Shown: in pieces, positions 34,465 through 41,806 of the stretch
Layout: each line of letters starts with the position of its first letter
How positions within the stretch are numbered: position 1 is the first letter of the stretch
Assembly: GCF_004353985.1 (NCBI RefSeq)
Contig: NZ_SMOA01000034.1
Span: 1 to 41,806, forward strand
Direction: 5' to 3'
Length of the DNA stretch: 41,806 nucleotides
Source of the DNA: Paracraurococcus ruber
GTDB lineage: Bacteria > Pseudomonadota > Alphaproteobacteria > Acetobacterales > Acetobacteraceae
Notes under the pieces: generated by a model
Seen by the model: only the letters and a program-made list of their open reading frames with translations
Database searches by the model: none
What the model was told of the DNA's origin: nothing
Translations under genes and position numbers: made by a program

Positions 34465-34666
34465 GCCGCGCCGCGGCGGCACCGGCCGCCGCGGCGCCCC
34501 TGCCTCGCCTCCCGGCTCATCCGCGGGCCACCACTCCGCGCGTGCGTCGCCGCCCGGAAGCCCCTAAAGCGGCGGGGCGCCGTGCCGGCCTCCCGGCACC
34601 GCGCCTCGTCCCATCGTGGCCCCGACCTGCGGGGCCTGCCGGCGCCCCGCCGGACCGAAGGCCCGC

Positions 34667-36181
34667 ATGGATCAGCCCGAGAACCGCACCCGCGCCCGCA
34701 CCATGGTCGCCGGGTTCGCCTGGAATGCGCTGGGGCGCGGCCTGCCCCTGCTGCTGGCCCTGGCGCTGACGCCCCTGCTGATCCAGCAACTGGGCGTGGA
34801 GCGCTGGGGGCTGTTCACCCTGGCGCTGGCGCTCGTGGGCGTCTTCGGCGTCTTCGACTTCGGCGTGGGCCAGGCGCTGACCCGCGCCGTCTCGGAACGC
34901 ATCGGCACCGGCCGGGCCGGGGAAGCGGCGGGGCTGGTCGGCGCGGCGCTGGTGGCGCTGGCCGGCTTCAGCCTGGTGCTGGCCGGGCTGCTCTGGCTGG
35001 TCGTCCCAATGCTGGTGGAGCGCGTGCTGAACGTGCCCCCGGCGCTGCAGCCGCAGGCGGTGGCGGGCATGCGCGTGCTGGCCGCGGCGGCGCCGCTGGT
35101 GGTGCTGAACGCCGCGCTCTGGGGGGTGCTGGCCGCCTATCAGCGCTTCCGCGATGCCAACCTCGTCACCATTCCGGTGAACATCTTCTACTACCTGGGC
35201 CCGGTGCTGGTGCTGCTGGTCTGGGACGACCTGATGGCGGTGATGCTGACCCTGGTCGCGGTCCGCCTCGCCAACACCGTCTCCTACCTGCTGCTGCTCC
35301 GCCGCCTGGTGCGGGAGGTGTTGGGGACGCGGCTGCGGCTGGCTCTGGTGCTGCCGCTGCTGCGACTCGGCGGCTGGATGACCTTCTCGGGCGTGCTGAC
35401 CCAGGCCCTGCTCTATGCCGACCGCTTCCTGATCGGGGCGCTGCTGACCCTGGCGGCGGTGGCCTACTACGCCACGCCGCTCGACCTCGTCCTGCGGGTC
35501 TGGATGCTGCCGGTCGCGGTGGCGCAGACCCTGCTGCCGGCCTTCGCCTCCGCCTATGCCGCGCAGCCGGGGGAGACGGCGGCGCTGCTGCGGCGCGGCG
35601 GGCTGATGGTGCTGGGGCTGGTGCTGCCGGTCGGCCTTCTGCTGGCGGCCGGCGGGCAGGAGATCCTCGCGCTCTGGCTCGGGCCGGATTTCGCCGCTGG
35701 CGGCGGCATGGTGTTGCGCATCCTCGGCGTCGGGATCGTCTTCTCCTGCGTCGCCTTCGTGCCGAATGCGCTGCTGGACGCGATCGGCCGGCCGGACGCG
35801 ACGGCGCGCTTCTCCCTGGCGCAGGCGGTGCTCTACCTGCCGCTCGCCACGCTCATGCTGCTGGCCTTCGGGATCGAAGGGGCGGCGGTGGCCTGGACCT
35901 TGCGCTGCCTGGTCGACTGCATCGGCAAGCTGTGGCTGGCCGCCCGGCTCTATCCGGCGGCGGGCGAGGCGGTGCGGCGGCTGCGACCGGTGCTGGCCGC
36001 GGCGGCGGGCGGGCTGGCGCTGATGCCGCTGGTCGCCGGCCATGCGGCGATGGCGGCGCTGGGCCTCGCCGTCATGGCGGTCTTCGTCGTGCTGGCCTTC
36101 CGCGCCCTGGACCGGGAGGAGCGGGCCGGGCTGCGCGGCGCGCTGCGGCATCCGCGGCTGCTGCTGCGGGCGGGGTCGTGA
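34667..36181 (+). CDS. Polysaccharide flippase (Wzx-like, MOP superfamily)
   Basis: A 504-residue membrane protein with about 12-14 hydrophobic helices, of the polysaccharide transport (RfbX/Wzx) group. The opening TMVAGFAWNALGRGLPLLLA and GVERWGLFTLALALVG are typical, as are FDFGVGQALTRAVSE and LLYADRFLIGALLTLAAVAYY in the middle. It moves lipid-linked repeat units across the inner membrane. ATG 34667 has AAGG five bases upstream. It overlaps the next gene by one base (TGATG). No Wzy polymerase is recognised nearby. Confidence 0.92.
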   Translation: MDQPENRTRARTMVAGFAWNALGRGLPLLLALALTPLLIQQLGVERWGLFTLALALVGVFGVFDFGVGQALTRAVSERIGTGRAGEAAGLVGAALVALAGFSLVLAGLLWLVVPMLVERVLNVPPALQPQAVAGMRVLAAAAPLVVLNAALWGVLAAYQRFRDANLVTIPVNIFYYLGPVLVLLVWDDLMAVMLTLVAVRLANTVSYLLLLRRLVREVLGTRLRLALVLPLLRLGGWMTFSGVLTQALLYADRFLIGALLTLAAVAYYATPLDLVLRVWMLPVAVAQTLLPAFASAYAAQPGETAALLRRGGLMVLGLVLPVGLLLAAGGQEILALWLGPDFAAGGGMVLRILGVGIVFSCVAFVPNALLDAIGRPDATARFSLAQAVLYLPLATLMLLAFGIEGAAVAWTLRCLVDCIGKLWLAARLYPAAGEAVRRLRPVLAAAAGGLALMPLVAGHAAMAALGLAVMAVFVVLAFRALDREERAGLRGALRHPRLLLRAGS

Positions 36182-37254
36182 TGCCCATCGCCGTCAATGG
36201 CCGCTTCCTGGCGCAGCGGGTCACCGGGGTGCAGCGCTTCGCCGGCGAGGTCGCACGGCAATTCGACGCCATGGCGGCGGAAGGCCTGCTGCCCGGCGCG
36301 CGGCTGCTCCGGCCGCCGGGCGGGCCGCCATCCCCCTTCCCGCATCTGCGGGAGGAGGTCTTCGGCCGCCTGCCGGGCCAGGGCTGGGAGCAGGCGGAAT
36401 TGCCGCGCCGGCTCGGCGGCGATGTCCTGGTCAGCCTGGGCAATACCGCGCCGCTGCTGGCCGGGCGGCGGCAGGCGGTGGTGATCCACGACGCCGGCGC
36501 CTTCGACACGCCGGAGAGCTATTCCCTCGCCTTCCGGTCCTGGTACCGGGCGCTGCACCTGGCGCTGCCGCGGGCCGGGGCGCGGCTCGTCACCGTCTCG
36601 GAATTCTCCCGCGGCCGCATCGCCCATCACCTGCGCCTCCCGGAGGAGCGGATCGGCGTCATGCCGGAGGGGGCGGAGCACATCCTGCGCGCCCCGGCCG
36701 ATGCGGCGGTGCTGGCCCGGCACGGCCTGGCGCCGGGCGGCTATGCCCTGGTGGTGGGCAACCCGGCGGCGCACAAGAACCTGGCGGCGCTGGCCGATTG
36801 CGCCGGCCTGCTGCAGGCGCGCGGGCTGGTCATGGCGGTGGTCGGCGCCGCCGATCCCAACGTCTTCCGCGCCGGGGGCGCGGCGTCCGGTCCCGGGGTC
36901 GCGGCGCTCGGCCGGGTCAGCGATGCCGAGCTGCGGGCGCTGTACGAAGCCGCCCGCTGCCTGCTCTTCCCTTCCCGCTACGAGGGCTTCGGCCTGCCGC
37001 CGCTGGAGGCGATGGCCTGCGGCTGCCCGGTCATCGCCGCCCGCGCCGGCGCGGTGCCGGAAGTCTGCCATGACGCCGCCATCTGGTTCGGTCAGGAGAA
37101 TGGCCAGGACCTGCCGGCCATGCTGGTCCGGCTGCTCGAGGAGGAAGGACTGAGCGACACCCTGCGCGCCCGCGGCCTGGCCCGCGCCGCCCGCTTCACC
37201 TGGCGCGGCGCCGCCGAGCGCCTGCTCGCCCTGCTGCCGGAGGCGGCGCGGTGA
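36181..37254 (+). CDS. Glycosyltransferase, family 4
   Basis: A 357-residue GT-B enzyme. The opening MPIAVNGRFLAQRVTGVQRF marks a group that often transfers mannose or fucose. VVIHDAGAFDTPESYSLAF, VSEFSRGRIAHHL and LVVGNPAAHKNL follow. The nucleotide-sugar signature CLLFPSRYEGFGLPPLEAMA (with E-x7-E) is near residue 265. The start overlaps the flippase stop by one base and its end overlaps the next start by four (GTGA), so the cluster is coupled. Donor and acceptor unknown. Confidence 0.93.
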   Translation: MPIAVNGRFLAQRVTGVQRFAGEVARQFDAMAAEGLLPGARLLRPPGGPPSPFPHLREEVFGRLPGQGWEQAELPRRLGGDVLVSLGNTAPLLAGRRQAVVIHDAGAFDTPESYSLAFRSWYRALHLALPRAGARLVTVSEFSRGRIAHHLRLPEERIGVMPEGAEHILRAPADAAVLARHGLAPGGYALVVGNPAAHKNLAALADCAGLLQARGLVMAVVGAADPNVFRAGGAASGPGVAALGRVSDAELRALYEAARCLLFPSRYEGFGLPPLEAMACGCPVIAARAGAVPEVCHDAAIWFGQENGQDLPAMLVRLLEEEGLSDTLRARGLARAARFTWRGAAERLLALLPEAAR

Positions 37255-38369
37255 AGGTCGCCATCGTCCATGAGTGGCTCGACAGCTATGCCGGGTCCGA
37301 ACGGGTGGTGGAGCAGCTGCTGCACCTGTGGCCCGATGCCGACCTGTTCACGGTCGTCGACTTCCTGCCGGAGCGGGAGCGCGGCTTCCTCGGCGGCCGG
37401 GTGCCGCGCACCAGCTTCATCCAGCGCCTGCCCTTCGCCCGGAAGCATTTCCGCAAATTCCTCGGGCTGATGCCGCTGGCGGTCGAGCAGTTCGACCTCG
37501 CGGGCTACGACCTGGTGCTGTCCTCCAACCATGCGGTGGCCAAGGGCGTCATCACCGGGCCGGGGCAGCTGCATGTCAGCTACGTGCATTCGCCCATGCG
37601 CTATGCCTGGGACCTGCAGCACCAGTACCTGAAGCAGGCGGGGCTCGAGCGCGGCCTGCTGGGCGCCTATACCCGCTGGCAGCTGCACCGGCTGCGGCAC
37701 TGGGACCGCAGCTCGGCGGTCGGGGTGGACTCGATCGTCGCCAACAGCGGCTACATCGCCGAGCGCATCCGCAAGGCCTGGGGGCGGGACGCCGCCGTCA
37801 TCCACCCGCCGGTGGACCTCGACCGCTTCACCTTCGGCGAGGCGCGGGAGGATTTCTACCTGATCGCCGCCCGCATGGTCCCCTACAAGCGGGTCGACCT
37901 GGTTGCCGAGGCCTTCCGCGCCATGCCGGAGAAGCGGCTGGTGGTGTGCGGCGACGGGCCGAGCCTGCCGCAGGTGCGCGCCGCGGCGCAGGGGGCGCCG
38001 AACATCGCCTTCCTCGGCCATGTCAGCCAGGCGGAGCTGGTCCGGCTGGTCCGCACCGCCCGCGCCTTCGTCTATGCCGCCGAGGAGGATTTCGGCATCG
38101 GCATGGTGGAGGCGCAGGCCTGCGGCACGCCGCTGATCGCCTATGGCCGCGGCGGCGCCCGCGACATCCTCCGGCCCGAGACCGGCGTGCTGTTCCCCGA
38201 ACAGACCGCCCAGTCCTTGCAGGAGGCGGTGCGGCGCTTCCAGGCGCTGTCGCTGGCCATCCGGCCGGAAGCCTGCCGGGAGAATGCGCTGCGCTTCTCG
38301 GTCCCCGCCTTCCGGACGCGGTTCCGCGACCATGTGGAGGCGTTGCTGCGGGAGCGCGTGCCGGCATGA
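37251..38369 (+). CDS. Glycosyltransferase, family 4 (WbaZ-like)
   Basis: A 372-residue GT-B enzyme starting at GTG 37251 inside the stop of the previous gene. The opening KVAIVHEWLDSYAGSERVVE, then YVHSPMRYAWDLQHQYL and VANSGYIAERIRKAWGRDA, are characteristic of WbaZ-type mannosyltransferases. The C-terminal half has RMVPYKRVDLVAEAF and AEEDFGIGMVEAQACGTPLI (E-x7-E). Its end overlaps the next start by four bases. Mannose transfer is plausible but inferred. Confidence 0.93.
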   Translation: MKVAIVHEWLDSYAGSERVVEQLLHLWPDADLFTVVDFLPERERGFLGGRVPRTSFIQRLPFARKHFRKFLGLMPLAVEQFDLAGYDLVLSSNHAVAKGVITGPGQLHVSYVHSPMRYAWDLQHQYLKQAGLERGLLGAYTRWQLHRLRHWDRSSAVGVDSIVANSGYIAERIRKAWGRDAAVIHPPVDLDRFTFGEAREDFYLIAARMVPYKRVDLVAEAFRAMPEKRLVVCGDGPSLPQVRAAAQGAPNIAFLGHVSQAELVRLVRTARAFVYAAEEDFGIGMVEAQACGTPLIAYGRGGARDILRPETGVLFPEQTAQSLQEAVRRFQALSLAIRPEACRENALRFSVPAFRTRFRDHVEALLRERVPA

Positions 38370-39244
38370 GGGTCAGCCTGGTCGTCGCCACCCGCGGCCG
38401 CGACCGCGAACTTGGAGACCTGTTCGAGAGCCTCGCGGCGCAGGGCGACCCGGCGCCGGAGGTGATCGTGGTGGACCAGAACGGCGACGACCGGCTGGCG
38501 CCCGTCATCGAAGCCTGGCGCGACCGGCTGCCGGTCGCCTGGCAACGGACCGGCCGCGCCCACGCCAACCATGCGCGCAACCTCGGGCTCGCCCTGGCCC
38601 AGGGCGACCTGGTCGGCTTCCCGGACGATGACTGCACCTTCCCGCCCGGGTTGCTGGCCCGCGTGACCGCCGCCTTCGCCGCCGACCCGGCGCTGGCCAT
38701 CCTGACCGGGCCGGCGGCCTCGCCCGAGGGCGGCCTCGGCTCCGGCCGCTGGCGCGCGGAAGCCGGGCCGATCGACTCGCAAAACGTCTGGACCAGCGTG
38801 ATCGAGTTCAACCTCTTCCTGCGGCGCGGCGTGGCGCTGGCGATGGGCGGCTTCGACGAGCGGCTCGGCCCCGGCACCCCGCTCGGCTCGACCGAGGGCA
38901 ACGACCTGGTGCTGCGCGCCCTGCGCGCCGGGCATGTCGCGCGCTACGACCCGGACCAGCGGGTGGTGCATCCGGACAAGCGGCTGACGCCGGTCGCGGT
39001 GGAACGCGCCGCCCTCTACGCCCGCGGGATGGGCTTCGTGCTGCGGCGCCATGGCGTGCCGGCGCGGGTCTGGCTGCCCTTCATGGTGCGGCCGCTGGGC
39101 GGCATCGGGCTCAGCCTGGTGCGCGGCAACCTGCTCGGCGCGCGCTACTACGCGGAAACCGTGCGGGGGCGCCTTGCCGGCTTCCTGATGCCGGATGCCG
39201 CGGCGGGCCTGCCGCTGCCGGCGCTGGCCGGGGCGGCCGCCTGA
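38366..39244 (+). CDS. Glycosyltransferase, family 2
   Basis: A 292-residue GT-A enzyme. The opening MRVSLVVATRGRDRELGDLF leads to EVIVVDQNGDD, NHARNLGLALAQGDLVGFPD and the D-x-D-like PDDDCTFPP (about 87-95). The acceptor-side motif NDLVLRALRAG has the acidic pair. C-terminal residues 230-290 are helical and may touch the membrane. The ATG overlaps the previous stop by four bases. Substrate unknown. Confidence 0.92.
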   Translation: MRVSLVVATRGRDRELGDLFESLAAQGDPAPEVIVVDQNGDDRLAPVIEAWRDRLPVAWQRTGRAHANHARNLGLALAQGDLVGFPDDDCTFPPGLLARVTAAFAADPALAILTGPAASPEGGLGSGRWRAEAGPIDSQNVWTSVIEFNLFLRRGVALAMGGFDERLGPGTPLGSTEGNDLVLRALRAGHVARYDPDQRVVHPDKRLTPVAVERAALYARGMGFVLRRHGVPARVWLPFMVRPLGGIGLSLVRGNLLGARYYAETVRGRLAGFLMPDAAAGLPLPALAGAAA

Positions 39245-39246
39245 CC

Positions 39247-40110
39247 ATGCGGCTCGCGATCGGCATCGCCACCCGCGGCCGCGCCGCCATCCTGGCGGAG
39301 ACGCTGGCGGAACTGGACCGGCAGACGCGCCGGCCGGACCGGATCATCGTCTGCCATGTCACTGCGGAGGATGTGGGCGCGCGCCGGCCGGGCGTCGAAT
39401 ACCTGACCGCCCCGGCGGGCCTGCCGCGGCAGCGCAATGCCATCCTCGATGCCGCGGGCGATTGCGACCTGCTGCTGTTCCTCGACGATGATTTCCTGCC
39501 CGCGCCCGCCTATTGCGCGGCGACCGAGGCGGTCTTCGCGGCACGGCCCGACTGCGTGGTGACCACGGGGACGGTCCTGGCCGACGGCGCCAACGCCCCC
39601 GGCTACTCGCCGGCGGAGGGACGCGCCATCCTGGCGCGGGATGCCTGGGCGGGCGATGCGCTGGCCTGCCAGCCGCATTTCAACGGCTATGGCTGCAACA
39701 TGGCGGTGCGCATGGCGACCGTCCGGGCGCAGGGCGTGCGGGTGGATGAGGCCCTGCCGCTCTATGCCTGGTACGAGGATATCGACTTCACCCGCGCGCT
39801 GGGGCGGCATGGCGCCATCCTGCGGCTGGAGGGGGCGCGGGGCGTGCATCTCGGCACCAAGCTGGGGCGGACGCCGGGGCGGCGGCTCGGCTACAGCCAG
39901 GTGGCGAACAGCGTCTACCTGGCGCGCAAGGGCACCTATCCCTGGTCACATGCCCTGCCGAGCCTGCTGCGGCACACGCTGAAGAACGCCGTGCTGTCGC
40001 CCTGGCCGGAGCCCTGGGCGGACCGGTCAGGCCGGTTCCGCGGCAACCTGCTGGCGCTGGCGGACTGGGCGCGCGGCCGGGTGGCGCCGGGACGGGTGCT
40101 GGAGCTGTAA
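39247..40110 (+). CDS. Glycosyltransferase, family 2
   Basis: A 287-residue GT-A enzyme starting two bases after the previous stop. The opening MRLAIGIATRGRAAILAETL leads to RIIVCHVT, LPRQRNAILDAAG, and LLLFLDDDFLPAP (D-x-D). YEDIDFTRALGRHG supplies the catalytic-base region. It resembles its neighbour in fold but not closely in sequence, so a recent tandem duplication is unlikely. It is the last gene of the polysaccharide run; 128 bases of non-coding DNA follow. Confidence 0.92.
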   Translation: MRLAIGIATRGRAAILAETLAELDRQTRRPDRIIVCHVTAEDVGARRPGVEYLTAPAGLPRQRNAILDAAGDCDLLLFLDDDFLPAPAYCAATEAVFAARPDCVVTTGTVLADGANAPGYSPAEGRAILARDAWAGDALACQPHFNGYGCNMAVRMATVRAQGVRVDEALPLYAWYEDIDFTRALGRHGAILRLEGARGVHLGTKLGRTPGRRLGYSQVANSVYLARKGTYPWSHALPSLLRHTLKNAVLSPWPEPWADRSGRFRGNLLALADWARGRVAPGRVLEL

Positions 40111-40238
40111 GGCACCGCGCCGAGCGGCGGGCGCGGGATGCGCGCCCGACCGCGTCGAGCGGCCGCAAGCCCAACCCATGCGCCCGGCCGCCGGCGACAC
40201 TCGCCTTCGACGGTGTCGGGGGCGCCCCGGGCGCCTTC

Positions 40239-41057
40239 GTGCAGGAACGGACGACAAGCGTGCAGGACATCCTCTTCGTTGCCTCCAAGCTGCTCTGGTG
40301 GGTGCTGCGGCCCGGCACGCTCGCCATCCTGCTCGGCCTCATCGGCCTCCTCGCGCTCTGGCTGGGGCGGCGCTGGGGGCGCTGGCCGGCGCTGGCCGGT
40401 CTCGGCTTCCTCGCCGCCGTCGCCGTGCTGCCGCTGAACGAATGGGTGCAGCTGCCGCTGGAGGACCGCTTCCCCCGCCCGGCCACGGAGCCCGCCCATG
40501 TGGACGGAATCGTCGTCCTCGGCGGCGCGGTGGAGCAGCGGCTGACCGAGGCGCGCGGCCTGCCGGCCCTGAACGGCGCCGCCGAGCGGATGACCGAGGC
40601 CGTGGCGCTCGCCCGCCGGCATCCGGAGGCGCGGCTGGTCTTCACCGGCGGCTCGGCCAGCCTCGCCCCGGGCGCCCTCGCGGAAGCCGATGTGGCGCGG
40701 CAGCTCTGGCTCGACCTCGGCATCCCCGCCGGGCGGATGACCTTCGAGCGGGAGTCCCGCAACACCCACGAGAACGCGGTGAACACCCTGCGCCTGGTCC
40801 GGCAGGCGCCCGGCGAGACCTGGCTGCTCGTCACCTCGGCCAGCCACATGCCGCGCAGCATGGGGGTCTTCCGCAAGGCGGGCTGGCGCATCCTCGCCTG
40901 GCCGGTGAATTACCGCACCGGGGACCGGCAGTCGCCCTGGCTGGAGACCTCCTTCCCCGTGCGCCTGCAGGAGTTCGAATGGGGAAGCCGGGAATGGGTG
41001 GGGCTGGCCGCCTATTGGCTGATGGGCCGGACCGACGCGCTGTTTCCCGCGCCGTGA
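40239..41057 (+). CDS. YdcF/ElyC/SanA-family (DUF218) membrane protein
   Basis: A 272-residue protein with two N-terminal membrane helices (about 20-65) and a periplasmic DUF218 domain. The domain motifs are DGIVVLGGAVEQRL, LVFTGGSASLAPG, ERESRNTHENAVN, and VTSASHMPRSMGVFRKAG. ElyC-like members affect envelope integrity and lipid-carrier or peptidoglycan metabolism. Both GTG 40239 and GTG 40260 are possible starts; an AGGAACGG lies between them, so the shorter form is credible. Its position after an exopolysaccharide cluster fits an envelope role. Confidence 0.9.
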   Translation: MQERTTSVQDILFVASKLLWWVLRPGTLAILLGLIGLLALWLGRRWGRWPALAGLGFLAAVAVLPLNEWVQLPLEDRFPRPATEPAHVDGIVVLGGAVEQRLTEARGLPALNGAAERMTEAVALARRHPEARLVFTGGSASLAPGALAEADVARQLWLDLGIPAGRMTFERESRNTHENAVNTLRLVRQAPGETWLLVTSASHMPRSMGVFRKAGWRILAWPVNYRTGDRQSPWLETSFPVRLQEFEWGSREWVGLAAYWLMGRTDALFPAP

Positions 41058-41082
41058 GGCGGCGGGCGGCGTGGGGCGGGCG

Positions 41083-41108
41083 GGTTCCGCACGTATCACG
41101 CGAGAACC
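41083..41108. promoter_or_regulatory. Dyad just ahead of the ECF sigma gene
   Basis: GGTTC at 41083-41087 and GAACC at 41104-41108 are complementary, with inner CGC/GCG partly matching. They end five bases before the start codon. ECF sigma factors often read GGAAC-type -35 sites and regulate themselves, but here the site is too near the ATG for a promoter, so a leader stem is likelier. Confidence 0.3.
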
Positions 41109-41112
41109 GCCA

Positions 41113-41742
41113 ATGCCCGTCACGCTCGCCATTGCCCGTATCGTCCCGCGACGCCAGCTGCCGGCCATGGCCGCGCCGCGTCCTGCCGGCCTGATGCCGC
41201 GCGAGGATGCCAGCGATGCCGACCTGATGCGCCTCGCCGCCGCCGGCGACCGCGCCGCCTTCGGCGTGCTGGTGGACCGGCATGGCGAGCGCGCCCTGCG
41301 CCTGGCCCTGCGCGTCCTGGGCGATGCCGCCGAGGCGGAGGAAGTGGCGCAGGACGCCCTGCTGCGCGCCTGGCGCGCCGCCCCCCGCTTCGACCCCGAC
41401 CGCGCCCGCTTCACCACCTGGCTGCACCGGATCGTGCTGAACCTGGCGATCGACCGGGCCCGCCAGCGGGACCGCGCCCCGCTGGCCGGGGAGGCGGCGC
41501 TGGCCGCCCTGGCCGATCCCGCCGCCGGGCCGGAAGCCGCCGCGCTGGCCGCCGAGGAACGCGCAGCCCTCGCCGCGGCCCTGGCGCAATTGCCGGCCCG
41601 GCAACGCGCCGCCATCGCCCTGGCCTATGAGGACGGGCTGAGCGGCGCCGAGGCCGCGGCCGCCCTCGATGTCTCGGAGCGCGCGCTGGAAGGACTGCTG
41701 CGCCGCGCCCGCCTGATGCTGCGGAGGATCCTGTCGCCATGA
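41113..41742 (+). CDS. ECF-type RNA polymerase sigma factor
   Basis: A 209-residue sigma-70-family factor with regions 2 and 4 only. Region 2 runs from DADLMRLAAAGDRAAFGVLV to EVAQDALLRAWRAAPRFDPD and TWLHRIVLNLAIDRARQRDR. Region 4 is LPARQRAAIALAYEDGLSGA, then EAAAALDVSERALEGLLRRA with the usual HTH. The first 35 residues are not conserved; ATG 41167 or 41194 may be the true start. Its stop overlaps the next start (ATGA), pairing it with a putative anti-sigma protein. Confidence 0.93.
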   Translation: MPVTLAIARIVPRRQLPAMAAPRPAGLMPREDASDADLMRLAAAGDRAAFGVLVDRHGERALRLALRVLGDAAEAEEVAQDALLRAWRAAPRFDPDRARFTTWLHRIVLNLAIDRARQRDRAPLAGEAALAALADPAAGPEAAALAAEERAALAAALAQLPARQRAAIALAYEDGLSGAEAAAALDVSERALEGLLRRARLMLRRILSP

Positions 41743-41806
41743 CACCCGCCCGCCTGGACCGCCTGCTGGATACCCATGGCCCCGACCCGGCACGCTGGCC
41801 GCCGGC
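41739..41806 (+). CDS. Putative anti-sigma factor, start only
   Basis: Only the first 22 residues are inside the window: MTPARLDRLLDTHGPDPARW and on. A leader of the form L-D-x-L-L-D-x-H-G-x-D-P-A-R-W-P is common in short membrane proteins encoded right after alphaproteobacterial ECF sigma genes, which probably hold the sigma factor inactive. The 4-base overlap with the sigma gene supports this. Truncated by the window end. Confidence 0.6.
   Translation, partial: MTPARLDRLLDTHGPDPARWPP

Noticed and set aside
1-41806. tRNA, rRNA, CRISPR, insertion sequence or prophage genes
   Set aside because: No cloverleaf with GTTCRA-type arm, no regularly spaced repeats, and no transposase, integrase or phage structural protein was recognised on either strand.

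Overview
The window is a very GC-rich stretch of chromosome, most likely from an alphaproteobacterium of the Acetobacteraceae (a Roseomonas-like genus). That placement is an inference. It rests on the extreme third-position G/C use, the ispH-thrB-rnhA gene order, a Bug-type receptor, a VPLPA/PEP-CTERM-like protein, and the many CoA-linked catabolic genes. I see no tRNA, rRNA, CRISPR array, insertion sequence or prophage gene.

Layout. 0.07-5.2 kb: a Crp/Fnr-type regulator diverges from an amidase, a fumarylacetoacetate-hydrolase-family enzyme and a tripartite tricarboxylate (Bug) receptor, followed by a convergent small lipoprotein. 5.3-9.2 kb: core metabolism, with ispH, thrB, rnhA and icd; icd ends in a strong GNRA-loop hairpin. 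9.3-14.2 kb: glycerol kinase, a secreted NTF2-like protein, an HU-family protein, an AI-2E-family membrane protein and a DUF882/YcbK peptidase. The last two meet at a 108-bp interspersed repeat. 14.2-16.5 kb: a poxvirus-type topoisomerase IB between two gene-free stretches. 16.5-20.6 kb: a GMC oxidoreductase, a small monooxygenase and a two-domain deaminase of the anti-phage dCTP deaminase (AvcD) type, with a small divergent ORF. 21.0-23.8 kb: SDR, MFS transporter and a GNAT-like protein behind a perfect 18-bp palindrome. 24.0-30.5 kb: an acyl-CoA/organic-acid block (CaiB-type CoA transferase overlapping an HMG-CoA-lyase-like gene, a family I CoA transferase, an enoyl-CoA hydratase homologue, an LhgO-like flavoenzyme) with an exosortase-substrate-like protein inside it. 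30.6-33.4 kb: a HIRAN-like mini-protein, the second copy of the 108-bp repeat, a tungstate-binding protein (TupA) divergent from an HTH-plus-binding-domain regulator, and a 46-residue membrane protein. 33.7-40.1 kb: an exopolysaccharide cluster (initiating sugar transferase, flippase, two GT4 and two GT2 glycosyltransferases) with translationally coupled genes. 40.2 kb to the end: a YdcF/ElyC-like protein, an ECF sigma factor and the start of its probable anti-sigma partner.

The item most like a specialised system is the AvcD-type deaminase at 18.5-20.1 kb. Its family depletes dCTP/dCMP during phage infection, yet here it has no other defence or mobile gene beside it. The next most useful observations are the two 108-bp CTAG-ended repeats, each of which supplies the stop codon of a neighbouring gene, and the orphan tungstate receptor paired with its own sensor-like regulator.
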